64,000 nt of DNA from Hanleya hanleyi (Eukaryota > Mollusca > Polyplacophora > Lepidopleurida > Hanleyidae): contig JAVTVY010019642.1 in NCBI GenBank assembly GCA_036873755.1, positions 17,736 to 81,735 on the forward strand. The letters run 5' to 3'. The notes under the pieces were generated by a model. That model searched no databases. It worked only from the letters and a program-made list of their open reading frames with translations, and was not told the DNA's origin. The first letter of the stretch is position 1; every line of letters starts with the position of its first letter. Below, piece by piece: positions 20,980-29,916 of the stretch. Both the position numbers and the translations under genes were made by a program.

Positions 20980-21497
20980 AGACCATAAACACCCTTGATG
21001 GAGAGATGCAACAGATCTTACACAGACCGGGGTTAAGCGACAGTGACAAAGTACAACGGTACAATGAGACGCTTCAACGGTACATGACGTTCATGGACCA
21101 ATACAAAACCCTCTCTACCCCACCACCACCACCACCACCACCACGTGACACACCGCCGACCTCAGCACCGCTCCAACAGCCGCCATTACCAGGGGTAGCA
21201 CCCACAGCCCCACAGTGGGTGGAAGACGAAGTGCTGAAGAGTGTACCTGCATCGTTCAAGAAACAAGCTGGCCTGGTATTACAACGGATGAAACAGAATC
21301 CTAACATGACTTGGAATGATAAAGGCGAACTCCTGGTACAGAATCAGGTGGTCCCCGGGACCCACATGACGGATTTAGTGAATGAACTGATGCGTAAACG
21401 CAGGTCGCACACGGATCCTCGAGGATGGGAGGTCTTTGCTCAAGGCTTGGAAGACATGCATGTACCACATGAATTGGTGGGGAACCCCCACCGCTAG
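20913..21497 (+). CDS. P1 conserved virion-associated protein, function unknown
   Basis: A 194-residue protein starting at ATG 20,913, inside the end of the previous gene. The N-terminus (MVLVEPRFLKNL) leads to a helical part (EMQQILHRPGLSDSDKVQRY) of a kind commonly seen next to capsid genes of Polintons. Residues 67-105 are Pro-rich, with an eight-proline run from CCA codons. The C-terminal 90 residues form a winged-helix-like domain (TWNDKGELLVQNQVVPGTHM). No enzyme motif. The gene begins a compact series of tightly spaced genes leading to the capsid genes. Confidence 0.6.
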   Translation: MVLVEPRFLKNLQSPYPVPPTVKTINTLDGEMQQILHRPGLSDSDKVQRYNETLQRYMTFMDQYKTLSTPPPPPPPPRDTPPTSAPLQQPPLPGVAPTAPQWVEDEVLKSVPASFKKQAGLVLQRMKQNPNMTWNDKGELLVQNQVVPGTHMTDLVNELMRKRRSHTDPRGWEVFAQGLEDMHVPHELVGNPHR

Positions 21498-21503
21498 GCC
21501 TTT

Positions 21504-21740
21504 ATGCAGCGTGACTCACCGACTCGTGCACCACGACAGACTCCACAACCTTGGGAATCCGAATGGGAACCGGAGTCACCCCCCAAAACTCCACCACCAC
21601 AACGGGCACCTTCTTTTCAGACTTTTAAAAAACCACCCTCGATCAGGACACCCCACATCTCCAGAGCCGTGACACGTAGCAAGTCAACGCGACGAACACG
21701 ACGCCGGACACAACCGCCCAAGGCCTGGAACACCTATTAA
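21504..21740 (+). CDS. P1 small basic proline-rich protein
   Basis: 78 residues, starting 6 bp after the previous stop. Nearly half Pro, Arg, Lys and Ser/Thr, with an Arg cluster near the end (SKSTRRTRRRTQPPK). It may have been the C-terminal tail of the preceding protein, since related Polinton proteins often end this way, or an independent DNA-binding core peptide. No family assignment. Confidence 0.4.
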   Translation: MQRDSPTRAPRQTPQPWESEWEPESPPKTPPPQRAPSFQTFKKPPSIRTPHISRAVTRSKSTRRTRRRTQPPKAWNTY

Positions 21741-21742
21741 AA
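21735..21742 (+). promoter_or_regulatory. TATA-like box before minor capsid gene
   Basis: TATTAAAA overlaps the end of the small basic gene and lies 39 bp before the ATG at 21,774. Confidence 0.4.
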
Positions 21743-21773
21743 CCAACAGCAGCAGCAGGACAGCTCAGTCGCC

Positions 21774-22562
21774 ATGTTTTACCTCACCCTACCCAGTAAC
21801 AGTTCGCTGGATGTGTTTCCTGACAACACCGTGGCCAAGTACGTGACCCAGTTACCGCAACCGTTGCATTTACCTGGACGATGGGAATGTGGCCTCGTGG
21901 ATATCCAATACCCTTACTCGTGGTACAACGTGCGAGCCAATGAAGTGTGGTACGACGTGACCTACGAAGGCAAAAACACCCGACTCACCCTCCCCGAAGG
22001 CCAATACGATACCCCCAAGGAGTTCATGGGTGGGCTGTCAAGACTGTTGCATTATAAGGCTCTACGGGAGGTCACGAATACTTCAAAACCCATCAAATCC
22101 TTTCCCTTCAAGAATCACGTGGACTTCTATTACAACGTACACAACGACAAGGCACAGCTTATCGTCACCGCCAACGCGAGTGTCGTACTGAGTCCTATCC
22201 TACAGCAAATACTGGGTTTCGATCTACAGACGTTCGCTGGTCCCACCGCCCACCATGGCGATATCCCGATGGATATGAAGTCGGGTATGTACGGACTCTA
22301 CGTCTACTCGGACGTAGTCGACAACCACATCGTGGGCGATATCAACACACCTCTGTTACGGGTGGTCCCCATTAAAAAGAGGTATGGAGATCAAGTCACC
22401 CACAGTTTCACCCATATGCTCTACCTGCCCGTACGACAAACCGACATCAACACGATCACGGTGGATATAAGAGATGACACGGGACGACCGGTGGCATTCG
22501 AACGCGGGAAAGTGGTGCTGACACTTCATTTTCGACAAGCACGTGCTCCCCACTTTGTATAA
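21774..22562 (+). CDS. mCP: P1 minor capsid protein (penton-like, single jelly-roll)
   Basis: A 262-residue protein of the Polinton minor capsid family, expected to form the five-fold vertices. It opens MFYLTLPSNSSLDVFPDNT, the typical start of this family, followed by GRWECGLVDIQYPYSW. Beta-rich text continues to HMLYLPVRQTDINTITV, and the C-terminal strand KVVLTLHFRQ is also typical. The frame is intact. The stop TAA shares its last base with the ATG of the next gene (TAATG), so the two may be read from one transcript. Placement two genes before the major capsid gene is canonical. Confidence 0.92.
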   Translation: MFYLTLPSNSSLDVFPDNTVAKYVTQLPQPLHLPGRWECGLVDIQYPYSWYNVRANEVWYDVTYEGKNTRLTLPEGQYDTPKEFMGGLSRLLHYKALREVTNTSKPIKSFPFKNHVDFYYNVHNDKAQLIVTANASVVLSPILQQILGFDLQTFAGPTAHHGDIPMDMKSGMYGLYVYSDVVDNHIVGDINTPLLRVVPIKKRYGDQVTHSFTHMLYLPVRQTDINTITVDIRDDTGRPVAFERGKVVLTLHFRQARAPHFV

Positions 22563-22966
22563 TGAAAGTACCTTACGAGTGCGATGCACGCAGCTATATG
22601 AACTATTATGCCCAACAGGCTGGGGGTGGCTTTCCGGTCTTTAGCGGTGCACGCATGCAACGAGGACATGGACTGGGGAACATACTCGGCAGCATCGTCA
22701 AAACGTTCCTGCCCTTGGTGACGCGTGGAGCGAAAGCAATCGGCAAACAAGCGGTACGCAGTGGACTGCAAGTGGCCGGTGATGTCTTGGGGGGTACGGC
22801 ACCCAAAGAATCCTTGAAACGGCGGGCTAAAGAAGCGGGAGGCGTCTTGGTGGCCAAAGCACAACGCACCGTAGGGAATAAAAGAGCTGCCCCACCGAGA
22901 CCACGCACCAGTCGACGACCGACCCAGCGACGACGCACATCGAAGACCCAGGATATCTTTTCTTAA
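22562..22966 (+). CDS. P1 basic core-like protein
   Basis: 134 residues overlapping the minor capsid stop by one base. Tyr/Gly-rich start (YYAQQAGGGFPVFSG), then RGHGLGNILGSIV, an amphipathic helix (PLVTRGAKAIGKQA) and a highly basic tail (RRPTQRRRTSK). This composition and position next to the capsid genes match the pX/pVI-like small virion proteins noted in Polintons and adintoviruses; it would bind DNA or membranes. The family assignment rests on pattern memory, not a search. Confidence 0.6.
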   Translation: MKVPYECDARSYMNYYAQQAGGGFPVFSGARMQRGHGLGNILGSIVKTFLPLVTRGAKAIGKQAVRSGLQVAGDVLGGTAPKESLKRRAKEAGGVLVAKAQRTVGNKRAAPPRPRTSRRPTQRRRTSKTQDIFS

Positions 22967-22968
22967 AC

Positions 22969-24274
22969 ATGTCCTTGATCCACGCCATGTCCCTCCACCA
23001 ACAGTAAATTTGATTTGTGGACCGTGCCGCCCACACAGACCAGTGCCGAACAAGGATTATGGGTGGAGCATCTCCCGCTCTCCAGCATCAACGAAACAGG
23101 GCCCATCGAGTTCATCATCAGTAATGCGGATACGGCCTATGTGGATTTAGCCCATACATACTTGTATGTGAAAGCCAAGGTGGTCAATGGGGAAGGCACC
23201 AGAATCATCCAAGCTGCAACGGTGGGCCCGACGAATCTCTGGCTGCACTCGATGTTTCAACAGGTGGATATTTTTCTCAGCGCCAAACTCATCAGTGACT
23301 CGACCAACACGTACCCCTATCGAGCCTACATCGAGACACTGTTGTCGTATGGCCGAGAGGCTAAAAACTCTCAGCTGACAGCCGCTTTATTCTACCAGGA
23401 CACACCCGAGCACATGGACACGGTGGACAATATGGGATATAACAAACGGAAGGCTTTCACGGCGAACAGTGCCTCGGTGGATCTCATGGGTCGACTGCAC
23501 GCAGACATGTTCATGCAAGACCGGTACCTCTTGAACAAGATCCCCATCAAAATCCGACTGATACGGGCGCCTCCGACCTTCGCCTTGATGGCCACTAACG
23601 TAGAGGGGCATGCAGCGGACTATAAGATTGTCATCCAAGAGGCAGTCCTGTATGTCCGAAAAGTGAAACCGAATCCAGCCGTTCAATTGGGACACATGAA
23701 AGCCTTGGAAACAAAACCAGCTCAGTGCCCTATCCGACGTGTACAAACCAAAGTGTTCTCTGTGCCTGCTGGAAATATGGGCGCCAACAAAGAAAACCTG
23801 TTCCTGGGGGAATTATCCAAGCGATTGATCCTGGCCTGTGTGGAAAATACCAGTTTCAGCGGAGCCTACCCAGAGAATCCGTTTGACTTTAAACATTTCG
23901 GCATCAATTTTGTGGCCCTGCATGTGGATGGACAACAGGTGCCAGCCACGGCCTTAACACCGAACTTTGGGCGCAGGAATTTCATTCGAGCCTATCAGAG
24001 CCTGTTTACAGCCACCGGTCAAATCAACCAGGACGAAAGGAATTTCATCAGTCGTGAGGACTACGCGAACGGATACACGTTGTTCTGTTTCGATCTGACC
24101 CCCACCTTAGAGAACGACCATCAGCTGGCCCTGGCCAGGCAAGGCAACATACGGTTGGAAATCCACTTTGCACGAGCCCTCGCGACCACCGTCAATGTGA
24201 TCTGCTACGCCGAGTTTGACAACATCATTCAAGTGGACAAGGCGCGCAACGTCCTGTGTGACTTCTCCACCTAA
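22969..24274 (+). pseudogene. MCP: P1 major capsid protein (double jelly-roll type), 5' frameshift
   Basis: The main frame encodes about 420 residues recognisable as the Polinton major capsid protein (VPPTQTSAEQGLWVEHLPL, SGPIEF-type IEFIISNADTAYVDL, DRYLLNKIPIKIRLIRAP). It would form the capsid hexamers. The frame has no ATG for about 80 codons. The expected start, ATG 22,969 just after the core-like gene, reads 12 codons in the other frame and hits TAA at 23,005. One extra base (or two missing) at 23,005 explains it. The remaining frame to TAA 24,274 is clean. Either a recent inactivating indel or a sequencing error. Confidence 0.9.
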
Positions 24275-24275
24275 C

Positions 24276-24596
24276 ATGGATACAGACCAGATAACCACCG
24301 TGCTGGAGAATCACCCAGAGACACGTATGGTCTTTCAAGGGGTGTTCGCCCGAGATGTGTTCCCATTAGACCGTATGTATCCTGCTGCTCACGTTCTCAA
24401 CACGGACCCGATGGATCGGCCCGGTGAACATTGGGTAGCCGGGACACTTCCTATCATGTTTGTCTTGACGAGACGTGAAAAACAAATCCAAACAACCATA
24501 CCGCAAATGTCTAGAAGTAGGTTTCCCAGTGGGACAAACATTGGTCCTATAACCCTAGTATGGGCCTATATGGGGGTGTGGGTGAATGAGGCGTGA
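24276..24596 (+). pseudogene. PRO: P1 adenain-type maturation protease, truncated after the His motif
   Basis: Starts with an ATG one base after the capsid stop. Residues 1-55 match adenovirus-type cysteine proteases: FQGVFARDVFP, NTDP, and the catalytic His52 in PGEHWVA. After about residue 56 the similarity ends and the frame runs through unrelated sequence to a stop at 24,596. The catalytic Asp/Glu and Cys parts are absent, so the protease cannot work. The loss lies exactly where a 43-bp tandem array and the polymerase promoter region begin, suggesting a deletion or replacement at this junction. Confidence 0.85.
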
Positions 24597-24650
24597 CCTT
24601 TGGACATGTGTAGACTTGTTTGTCTGGGTTTTTCCGCACAATAGCGGCAT

Positions 24651-24865
24651 GCCGCCATTTTGCTCCCAGATGGTGGCTCAAAGATGGCGAAATGCCGCCA
24701 TTTTGCTCCCAGATGGTGGGTCCAAGATGGCGGCATGCCGCCATTTTGCTCCCAGATGGTGGGTCCAAGATGGCGGCATGCCGCCATTTTGCTCCCACAT
24801 GGTGGGTCCAAGATGGCGGCATGCCGCCATTTTGCTCCCAGATGGTGGGTCCAAGATGGCGGCAT
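24651..24865 (+). repeat. Five 43-bp tandem repeats with paired YY1-like words
   Basis: Units start at 24,651, 24,694, 24,737, 24,780 and 24,823, exactly 43 bp apart. Each starts GCCGCCATTTT (reverse complement AAAATGGCGGC) and ends AAGATGGCGGC, the known YY1 consensus, so each unit carries two inverted YY1-type words. The first unit is the most diverged. The array is open in several frames of both strands, giving long false ORFs. Confidence 0.95.
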
Positions 24866-24876
24866 GTAGAAAAACG

Positions 24877-24885
24877 TATAAAAGG
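24877..24885 (+). promoter_or_regulatory. Strong TATA box, probable polymerase promoter
   Basis: TATAAAAGG follows the 43-bp array by 12 bp. An initiator-like TTCATT lies about 34 bp downstream (24,911). Arrangement and spacing resemble a textbook core promoter with an upstream enhancer-like array. It precedes the polymerase coding region. Confidence 0.65.
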
Positions 24886-24935
24886 AGGAGATTTTTAGTG
24901 GTTTGGTGTATTCATTGCACTACCCTACGGAGCTC

Positions 24936-25042
24936 TCTGACCTACCTGCCTGCCAGCCTGCCAGCCTGCCTGCCTGCCTGCTTGCCTGCCTGCTTGCCAG
25001 CCTGCCTGCCTGCCTGCCTGCCTGCCTACCAGCCTGCCTGTA
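24936..25042 (+). repeat. (CCTG)n microsatellite
   Basis: A run of CCTG with CCAG and CTTG variants, open in frame with the polymerase as Leu-Pro-Ala-Cys repeats. It probably lies in the leader or far N-terminus. Confidence 0.85.
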
Positions 25043-25044
25043 GG

Positions 25045-28000
25045 AGACGTGGAGAAGATTTTCCAGGGGATCCAGCAGCACCTCCGGTTGAAGTCTTGCC
25101 TGAAGACGAGCGTGTGAGGGACATTTATCAACGACAATGGAATACCATACGCCATTGTTTTCATCGGCATCGCCCGATATTGGACTTATATAATTTCCGG
25201 TTGGAAGAAAACATCCGTCTACGTAGCTACGTGGAAGCCATCTTCAACGACCAAGATACAGCCTTCAAGTTAAATCTCACTTTTGGATACATTCTTCGCC
25301 ATAAAGAGACAGACCAGCTCCGTTATTATTATCCCAGCAATAATACCCGGGTGTTTGACCAGCCTTTCACCATTATCCATCGACCGTCCCTGAGCACGGT
25401 ACTGGATCAACTACAAAACTTGGATAGTTTGGAATGGGTACGACAACAACGACCAAACACAAAATGGCAAGTGGAGATGACAACCAATGTTACGTTTTAC
25501 GTCACTAAAATGATCGACCACCCTATCGGCGCCCCCATTCATCTCCCGGACTGGTTGAAACACAGAGAAGGCATGTACGCTTTAGTAGGTGGAAGCAGTG
25601 GGCCCTACACCGATCGGAAATGTTTATTCCGCTGCCTGGCTATCCATCTCAACAAACTGCCACCCACAAATTGCAATCGAATTGCCAGCAAATATTGGGA
25701 AGACTACTTACGTGAAAAGAACATGGAAAAACAGCACTTTCGCGGGGTCCCGTTATCGCAGCTGGATGTGGTGGAAAATTTATTCCACGTCAACATTGTC
25801 GTTTACAAATTAGAGCAACACGTGGATGATGACAACACCGACGATCCACAACTCACCGCCCGACTCGTACATCGTTCCCCGGGAAAATACGACACAACCA
25901 TGACATTGAATTTGTACGAAACGGACACTGGCGGGCATTTCTCGTACATCACGAACATCAACAGGTATGCCCAGTCATACATCTGTAGTAAATGCCAACG
26001 CGTGTTTGACCAGTCTCAGGACTTACATCGACACGAGAAAATTTGTGACCAGACCACCAAACGGAAATTCCCCGGCGGCGTATTCCACAACACTCCGACC
26101 ATCTTTGAAGACCTGGCGGATGAGGGTATTGACGTCCCCATGGACCACCGTTATTTCCCGTACAGAGCGTGCTATGATTTTGAAGCCCTATTAGAACCCA
26201 TGGAAAAGGTATCGGCTAAAACTCAATGGACCCAGCATCACATTCCTTTGAGTGTGAGTATTCACACCAACGTACCCGGTTACGACACGGCTCCGGTGTG
26301 TTTCGTCTCTAACGGGGACCCCCATGAACTGATTACACGAATGATGAACTACCTTGAAACCCTCAGTCAAGTCAGTGCGGCACATCTCGCGTCGACTATC
26401 TACTGTGATGTATTAGCGGCACTTGATGCGCGTATTCCAACATCGAATGGGGAGTAGGAGGACGATACCGATGACGAAGACGAAAGTGAGGAACGCAAAC
26501 CACCGAAACCCTATGCGCAGAAACTGAAACTGCGTTTATTGGAATACATGAACCAATTACCCGTCCTTGGATTTAACTCGGGCCGATATGATTTGAACTT
26601 AATCAAAGAATTCTTGTACCCGTACCTCGCTAAAGCTGGGAATGTGAAATTCATTATTAAGAAGACCAACAACCACGTCGCTCTATCCACAACTTCACTC
26701 CGATTCTTAGATGTACGTAATTACCTGGCGCCGAATTACAGCTATGAACAGTGGGTGAAAGCGTACGACTGCGCGGAGAGGGAAAGTTGCTTTCCCTACA
26801 ACTACATGACGAGTCTCGAGCGTCTGCACGAACCCCAGTTACCACCCCAGGAGGCCTTTTACAACGATCTCAAAGGAGAAGCATTATCTACCACCCTGTA
26901 TACCGAACTGCAACAGGTGTGGGTCCGTGAAGGAATGCAAACTCTCCGGGATTTTCTCGTCTATTACAACAATTTGGATGCCATCCCTTTTCTGGAAGCT
27001 ACCGACAAAATGTCCGCCTTCTACCGAGATATGGGTGTCGACGTATTCAAAGACTGTGTTAGCATTCCCGGTCTGACCCTGCGGTATCTGTTCCAGGATT
27101 TACCCACGTTCTTTGCTCTCGTCGATCAGAAAGACGCCGACATGTTTGCCTGTTTGAAGGGAAATATCGTAGGCGGCCCCAGTATTATATTCCATCGGTA
27201 CCATGAGAAACAGCTGACCCATATCCGAGGAGAAAAATTGTGTGAGAAAATAATAGGATTCGACGCCAATGCCCTCTACCTATCGTGTTTGAGTAAACCT
27301 ATGCCGGCCGGTCATTATACGCGGTGGCTCCCTGAGGGTGGAGCATTCAGAGCTCAACGATCTACGAAACATCAAGCAGAACAATGGTTGGATTGGGAAA
27401 GTCAGCGACGAGGCGTCACTATCCGTCACCAAGCCAACCACACGGAAAAGCGAATTGGAGATCGGCGCCTTCCCGTGGACGGCTTTGCTATCATCAATAC
27501 AGTACCGACCGTGTTTCAATTTCAAGGCTGTTATTGGCACGGTCATGAGTGTTCGTTCGCGGGAGGGCACTATAACGAGCGCCGTGGACTGACCCCGGCC
27601 GCCTTACGTGAAGAAGTACAGCAGAATCGAGATTACATTTGTGGACTGAGCTATACCTATGAACAGCTATGGGAATGTGAATTCCATCACATGCAACGTC
27701 GTCAACCTGAGTTATACTCGTTCTTACACGCTCACGACCGACTACTGGATTATCGGACTGTTATCACCATGACCGACATCCTACGCACTGTTGAGACGGG
27801 AGACCTCTATGGATTCGTGGAATGTGATCTGCACGTCCCTGACCACTTGAAAGACACGTTTGGCGAATGTCCGCCCACCTTCAAAAACACCGAGGTGAGT
27901 CAAGATGATATCGGAGCTCATATGCGCGCATACGCTGAAGAACACGACTACCTAACGCGACCACAGCGTATATTGATCGGCAGCGTGTTTGGCGAAAAAA

Positions 28001-28921
28001 TCTTGCTCGGTACCCCTCTGCTTCAGTGGTATATGCGGCACGGACTGGAAATTACGAAAATATACCAAGTCATAGAATTCACCCCCAGGCTTGTTTTGAG
28101 AAGTTCGCGAACGACGTGACTACCGCCCGTCGCCAAGGAGACGCCGACCCCAGTAAAGCCATCATCGGGGAAACGATGAAATTACTTGGGAACAGCGGAT
28201 ATGGAAAAACGGTAACGAACCAGGACCGTCACGTGACCGTGAACATTTGTACCACGAAACAAGCCCGCAAACGCGTGAATTCGCCTCTATACCGACACAT
28301 GGAGATGATTGACGACACCACCTACGAAGTGACGTCAGCCAAAAAGACCATCACATATAACCTGCCGCTCCAAATAGGATGTATGGTGTACCAGTTGGCC
28401 AAACTGCGAATGCTGGAATTCATATACGATTTCATGGGCGTGTATTTCCACCAATCAGACTGCCAATTGATAGAAATGGATACCGACTCAGCATACATGG
28501 CCGTTTCCAACCCGGACTGCGAGTCACTCGTCAAACCAGAATTACGTGCACAATATGAGGCGGAACGGGACCAGTGGCTACCCCGATGCGACCACTACAC
28601 CTACGACAAGCGGACGCCCGGCCTGTTTAAACTAGAGTGGAGCGGTGATGCCATGATCGCCCTGTGTTCGAAAACTTACTTTTGTGACGGTGATGACAAC
28701 AAATTCAGTTGTAAGGGGGTGAGTCGACGCGACTCCAACATCAACAAGGCCCTGTATCTGAATGTGCTTCAGAGCCCAGTGCGAGTGGCACTAACCGAGG
28801 TTTCCGTATCATCGACCACCAGATGCGCTCGTATACCCAGGACCGGGAAGCCTTCACATACTTCTATCCCAAGCGCAAAGTCCTGCCCGATGGTGTGACT
28901 ACAACCTATCTTGACATTTAG
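25045..28921 (+). pseudogene. POLB: P1 protein-primed DNA polymerase B with OTU-like and zinc-finger N-terminal parts
   Basis: Recognisable from about 25,045 to TAG 28,921. An OTU-like part has Cys at 25,621 (DRKCLFRCLA) and His at 25,936 (GGHFSYI). A C2HC finger runs from 25,984 to 26,046 (CSKCQRVFD). The 3'-5' exonuclease motifs are YDFEAL (Asp 26,176), NSGRYDLN (Asp 26,590) and YNNLDA (Asp 26,977). Polymerase motif A is GFDANALYL (Asp 27,262), motif B KLLGNSGYGKT (about 28,180) and motif C MDTDSAY (Asp 28,479 and 28,485). Lesions: TAG at 26,455 in an acidic linker, a one-base loss in the C-run near 28,085, and a frameshift near 28,772. No ATG lies in frame between the TATA box and about 25,480, so the true start is unclear. 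It would replicate the element by protein priming. Confidence 0.95.
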
Positions 28922-29392
28922 AGTGATAAATACGAACACTGCGAATATTCCACTGGACTAACGAACTGTTCTATAATTCAATTTTTATGGGTACCAAACG
29001 CCTTTGATAAGACAGTTATATGTTCTGTGAGTACTGATGATATTGTGTTCTCACGTTGTTGTTGTTACTGAATAAAAAAAAATGAGATCTCACCAAAAAA
29101 CCCTGTCTTGTGTGTTTTATTCATAATGTATAAATGGCCAATGTGGAGATTCAGTCAAATTGAAATCTGTGGTGTAGGATAGGGCCAAAAGGTAACCCAT
29201 CAATGTTAGAATGCAAAAGCACTATAGTAAAATAGAGAGCCAATGAAATCAGCCCACAGACCAAGTACGTGTTTTGGTCTAGGTTTGGAGCGGGCATTTC
29301 ATTGAGCTGCGTGCAAAGGAAGACGGTGAGTGAAGACTCGTCCAACACGTATAGATTAAGTTTATTACTATAAGTTCTATGTAGCGCGCTGC
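28922..29392. other. P1 3' flank of polymerase gene, poly(A) signal
   Basis: AATAAA at 29,071 follows the polymerase stop by 150 bp. The remainder up to the right terminal repeat has no gene; a minus-strand frame there is a shadow of the repeat. Confidence 0.5.
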
Positions 29393-29671
29393 GGCCGGGG
29401 GAAAACCCCCAGTCAGGGTGTACATTCCGTGTGACTACTTTCTGCCCGCGCAGGCAGACCGCATCACCACCAGACCGCATCACCGCGGAGGAATACAAAG
29501 GTCAAAGAACTATTTTTGACCTTTGACCCGGAAATGACCTTTGACGGCTGTTGATTGGACGAGAGCTCTGTGACGTCATCGATGACGTCACGTGACCAAG
29601 TACCCCTTACATTTTACCCGGGGGAACAAATAAGTAGGTCAATCATAAGAATTTCAGTTTTATATACTACT
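29393..29671 (-). repeat. P1 right terminal inverted repeat
   Basis: Inverted partner of 16,845-17,118, ending ...TTTTATATACTACT. It keeps both TGACGTCA words intact and has a 6-bp insertion relative to the left arm in the AAAGGTCA-rich part. Confidence 0.9.
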
Positions 29672-29677
29672 CAGGGT
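29672..29677. other. Target-site duplication of P1, right copy (CAGGGT)
   Basis: Identical to 16,839-16,844 and directly adjacent to the CT end. Confidence 0.9.
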
Positions 29678-29912
29678 CTTGGTGAGTGAATAAATCTCGT
29701 CCAAGTGACGCTTGGTCTTCATGGTGGCCCTGTGCGTGGGGTCGCCTTTCACTTCAAGCGGTAGCAAGCTATACTGTTCATAGATCGCCATGGCTGTTTT
29801 TCTGATGCAGGGGCATTACGATACACGCCTCTTGTAAGATATCATGTACGGCGTCTGCGATCGCCTCAGTATGAGTATCACTAGCTTCATGCACAAAACG
29901 ATCTCAGGAGCT
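29678..29912 (-). pseudogene. P2 zinc-finger gene, middle part interrupted by P1
   Basis: The minus strand holds the region equivalent to the intact sequence near 47,540-47,700: AIYEQYSLLPLE-type text, GDPTHRATMKTKRHLDE, then the break at CAGGGT. The 3' end continues at 16,838. Upstream it is cut at about 29,912 by the stem-loop of the next satellite element. It contains frameshifts. Confidence 0.65.
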
Positions 29913-29916
29913 AGGT

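Larger units (their letters stand above)
16845..29671 (+). mobile_element. Polinton/Maverick P1, structurally complete with 6-bp TSD
   Basis: A 12.8-kb virus-like self-synthesising transposon starting 5'-AG and ending CT-3', with inverted terminal repeats of about 275 bp and CAGGGT duplications. All coding genes run left to right: integrase, packaging ATPase, minor and major capsid proteins, adenain-type protease and protein-primed polymerase B are identifiable, plus small accessory proteins. Damage: a TGA in the membrane-stalk gene, a frameshift at the capsid start, protease truncation, and one nonsense codon plus two frameshifts in the polymerase. The element is inserted in the 3' end of an older Polinton gene (P2). 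Confidence 0.95.

Noticed and set aside
24547..24898. Several long ORFs on both strands across the 43-bp array
   Set aside because: They arise because the repeat unit lacks stops in most frames and its length is not a multiple of three.
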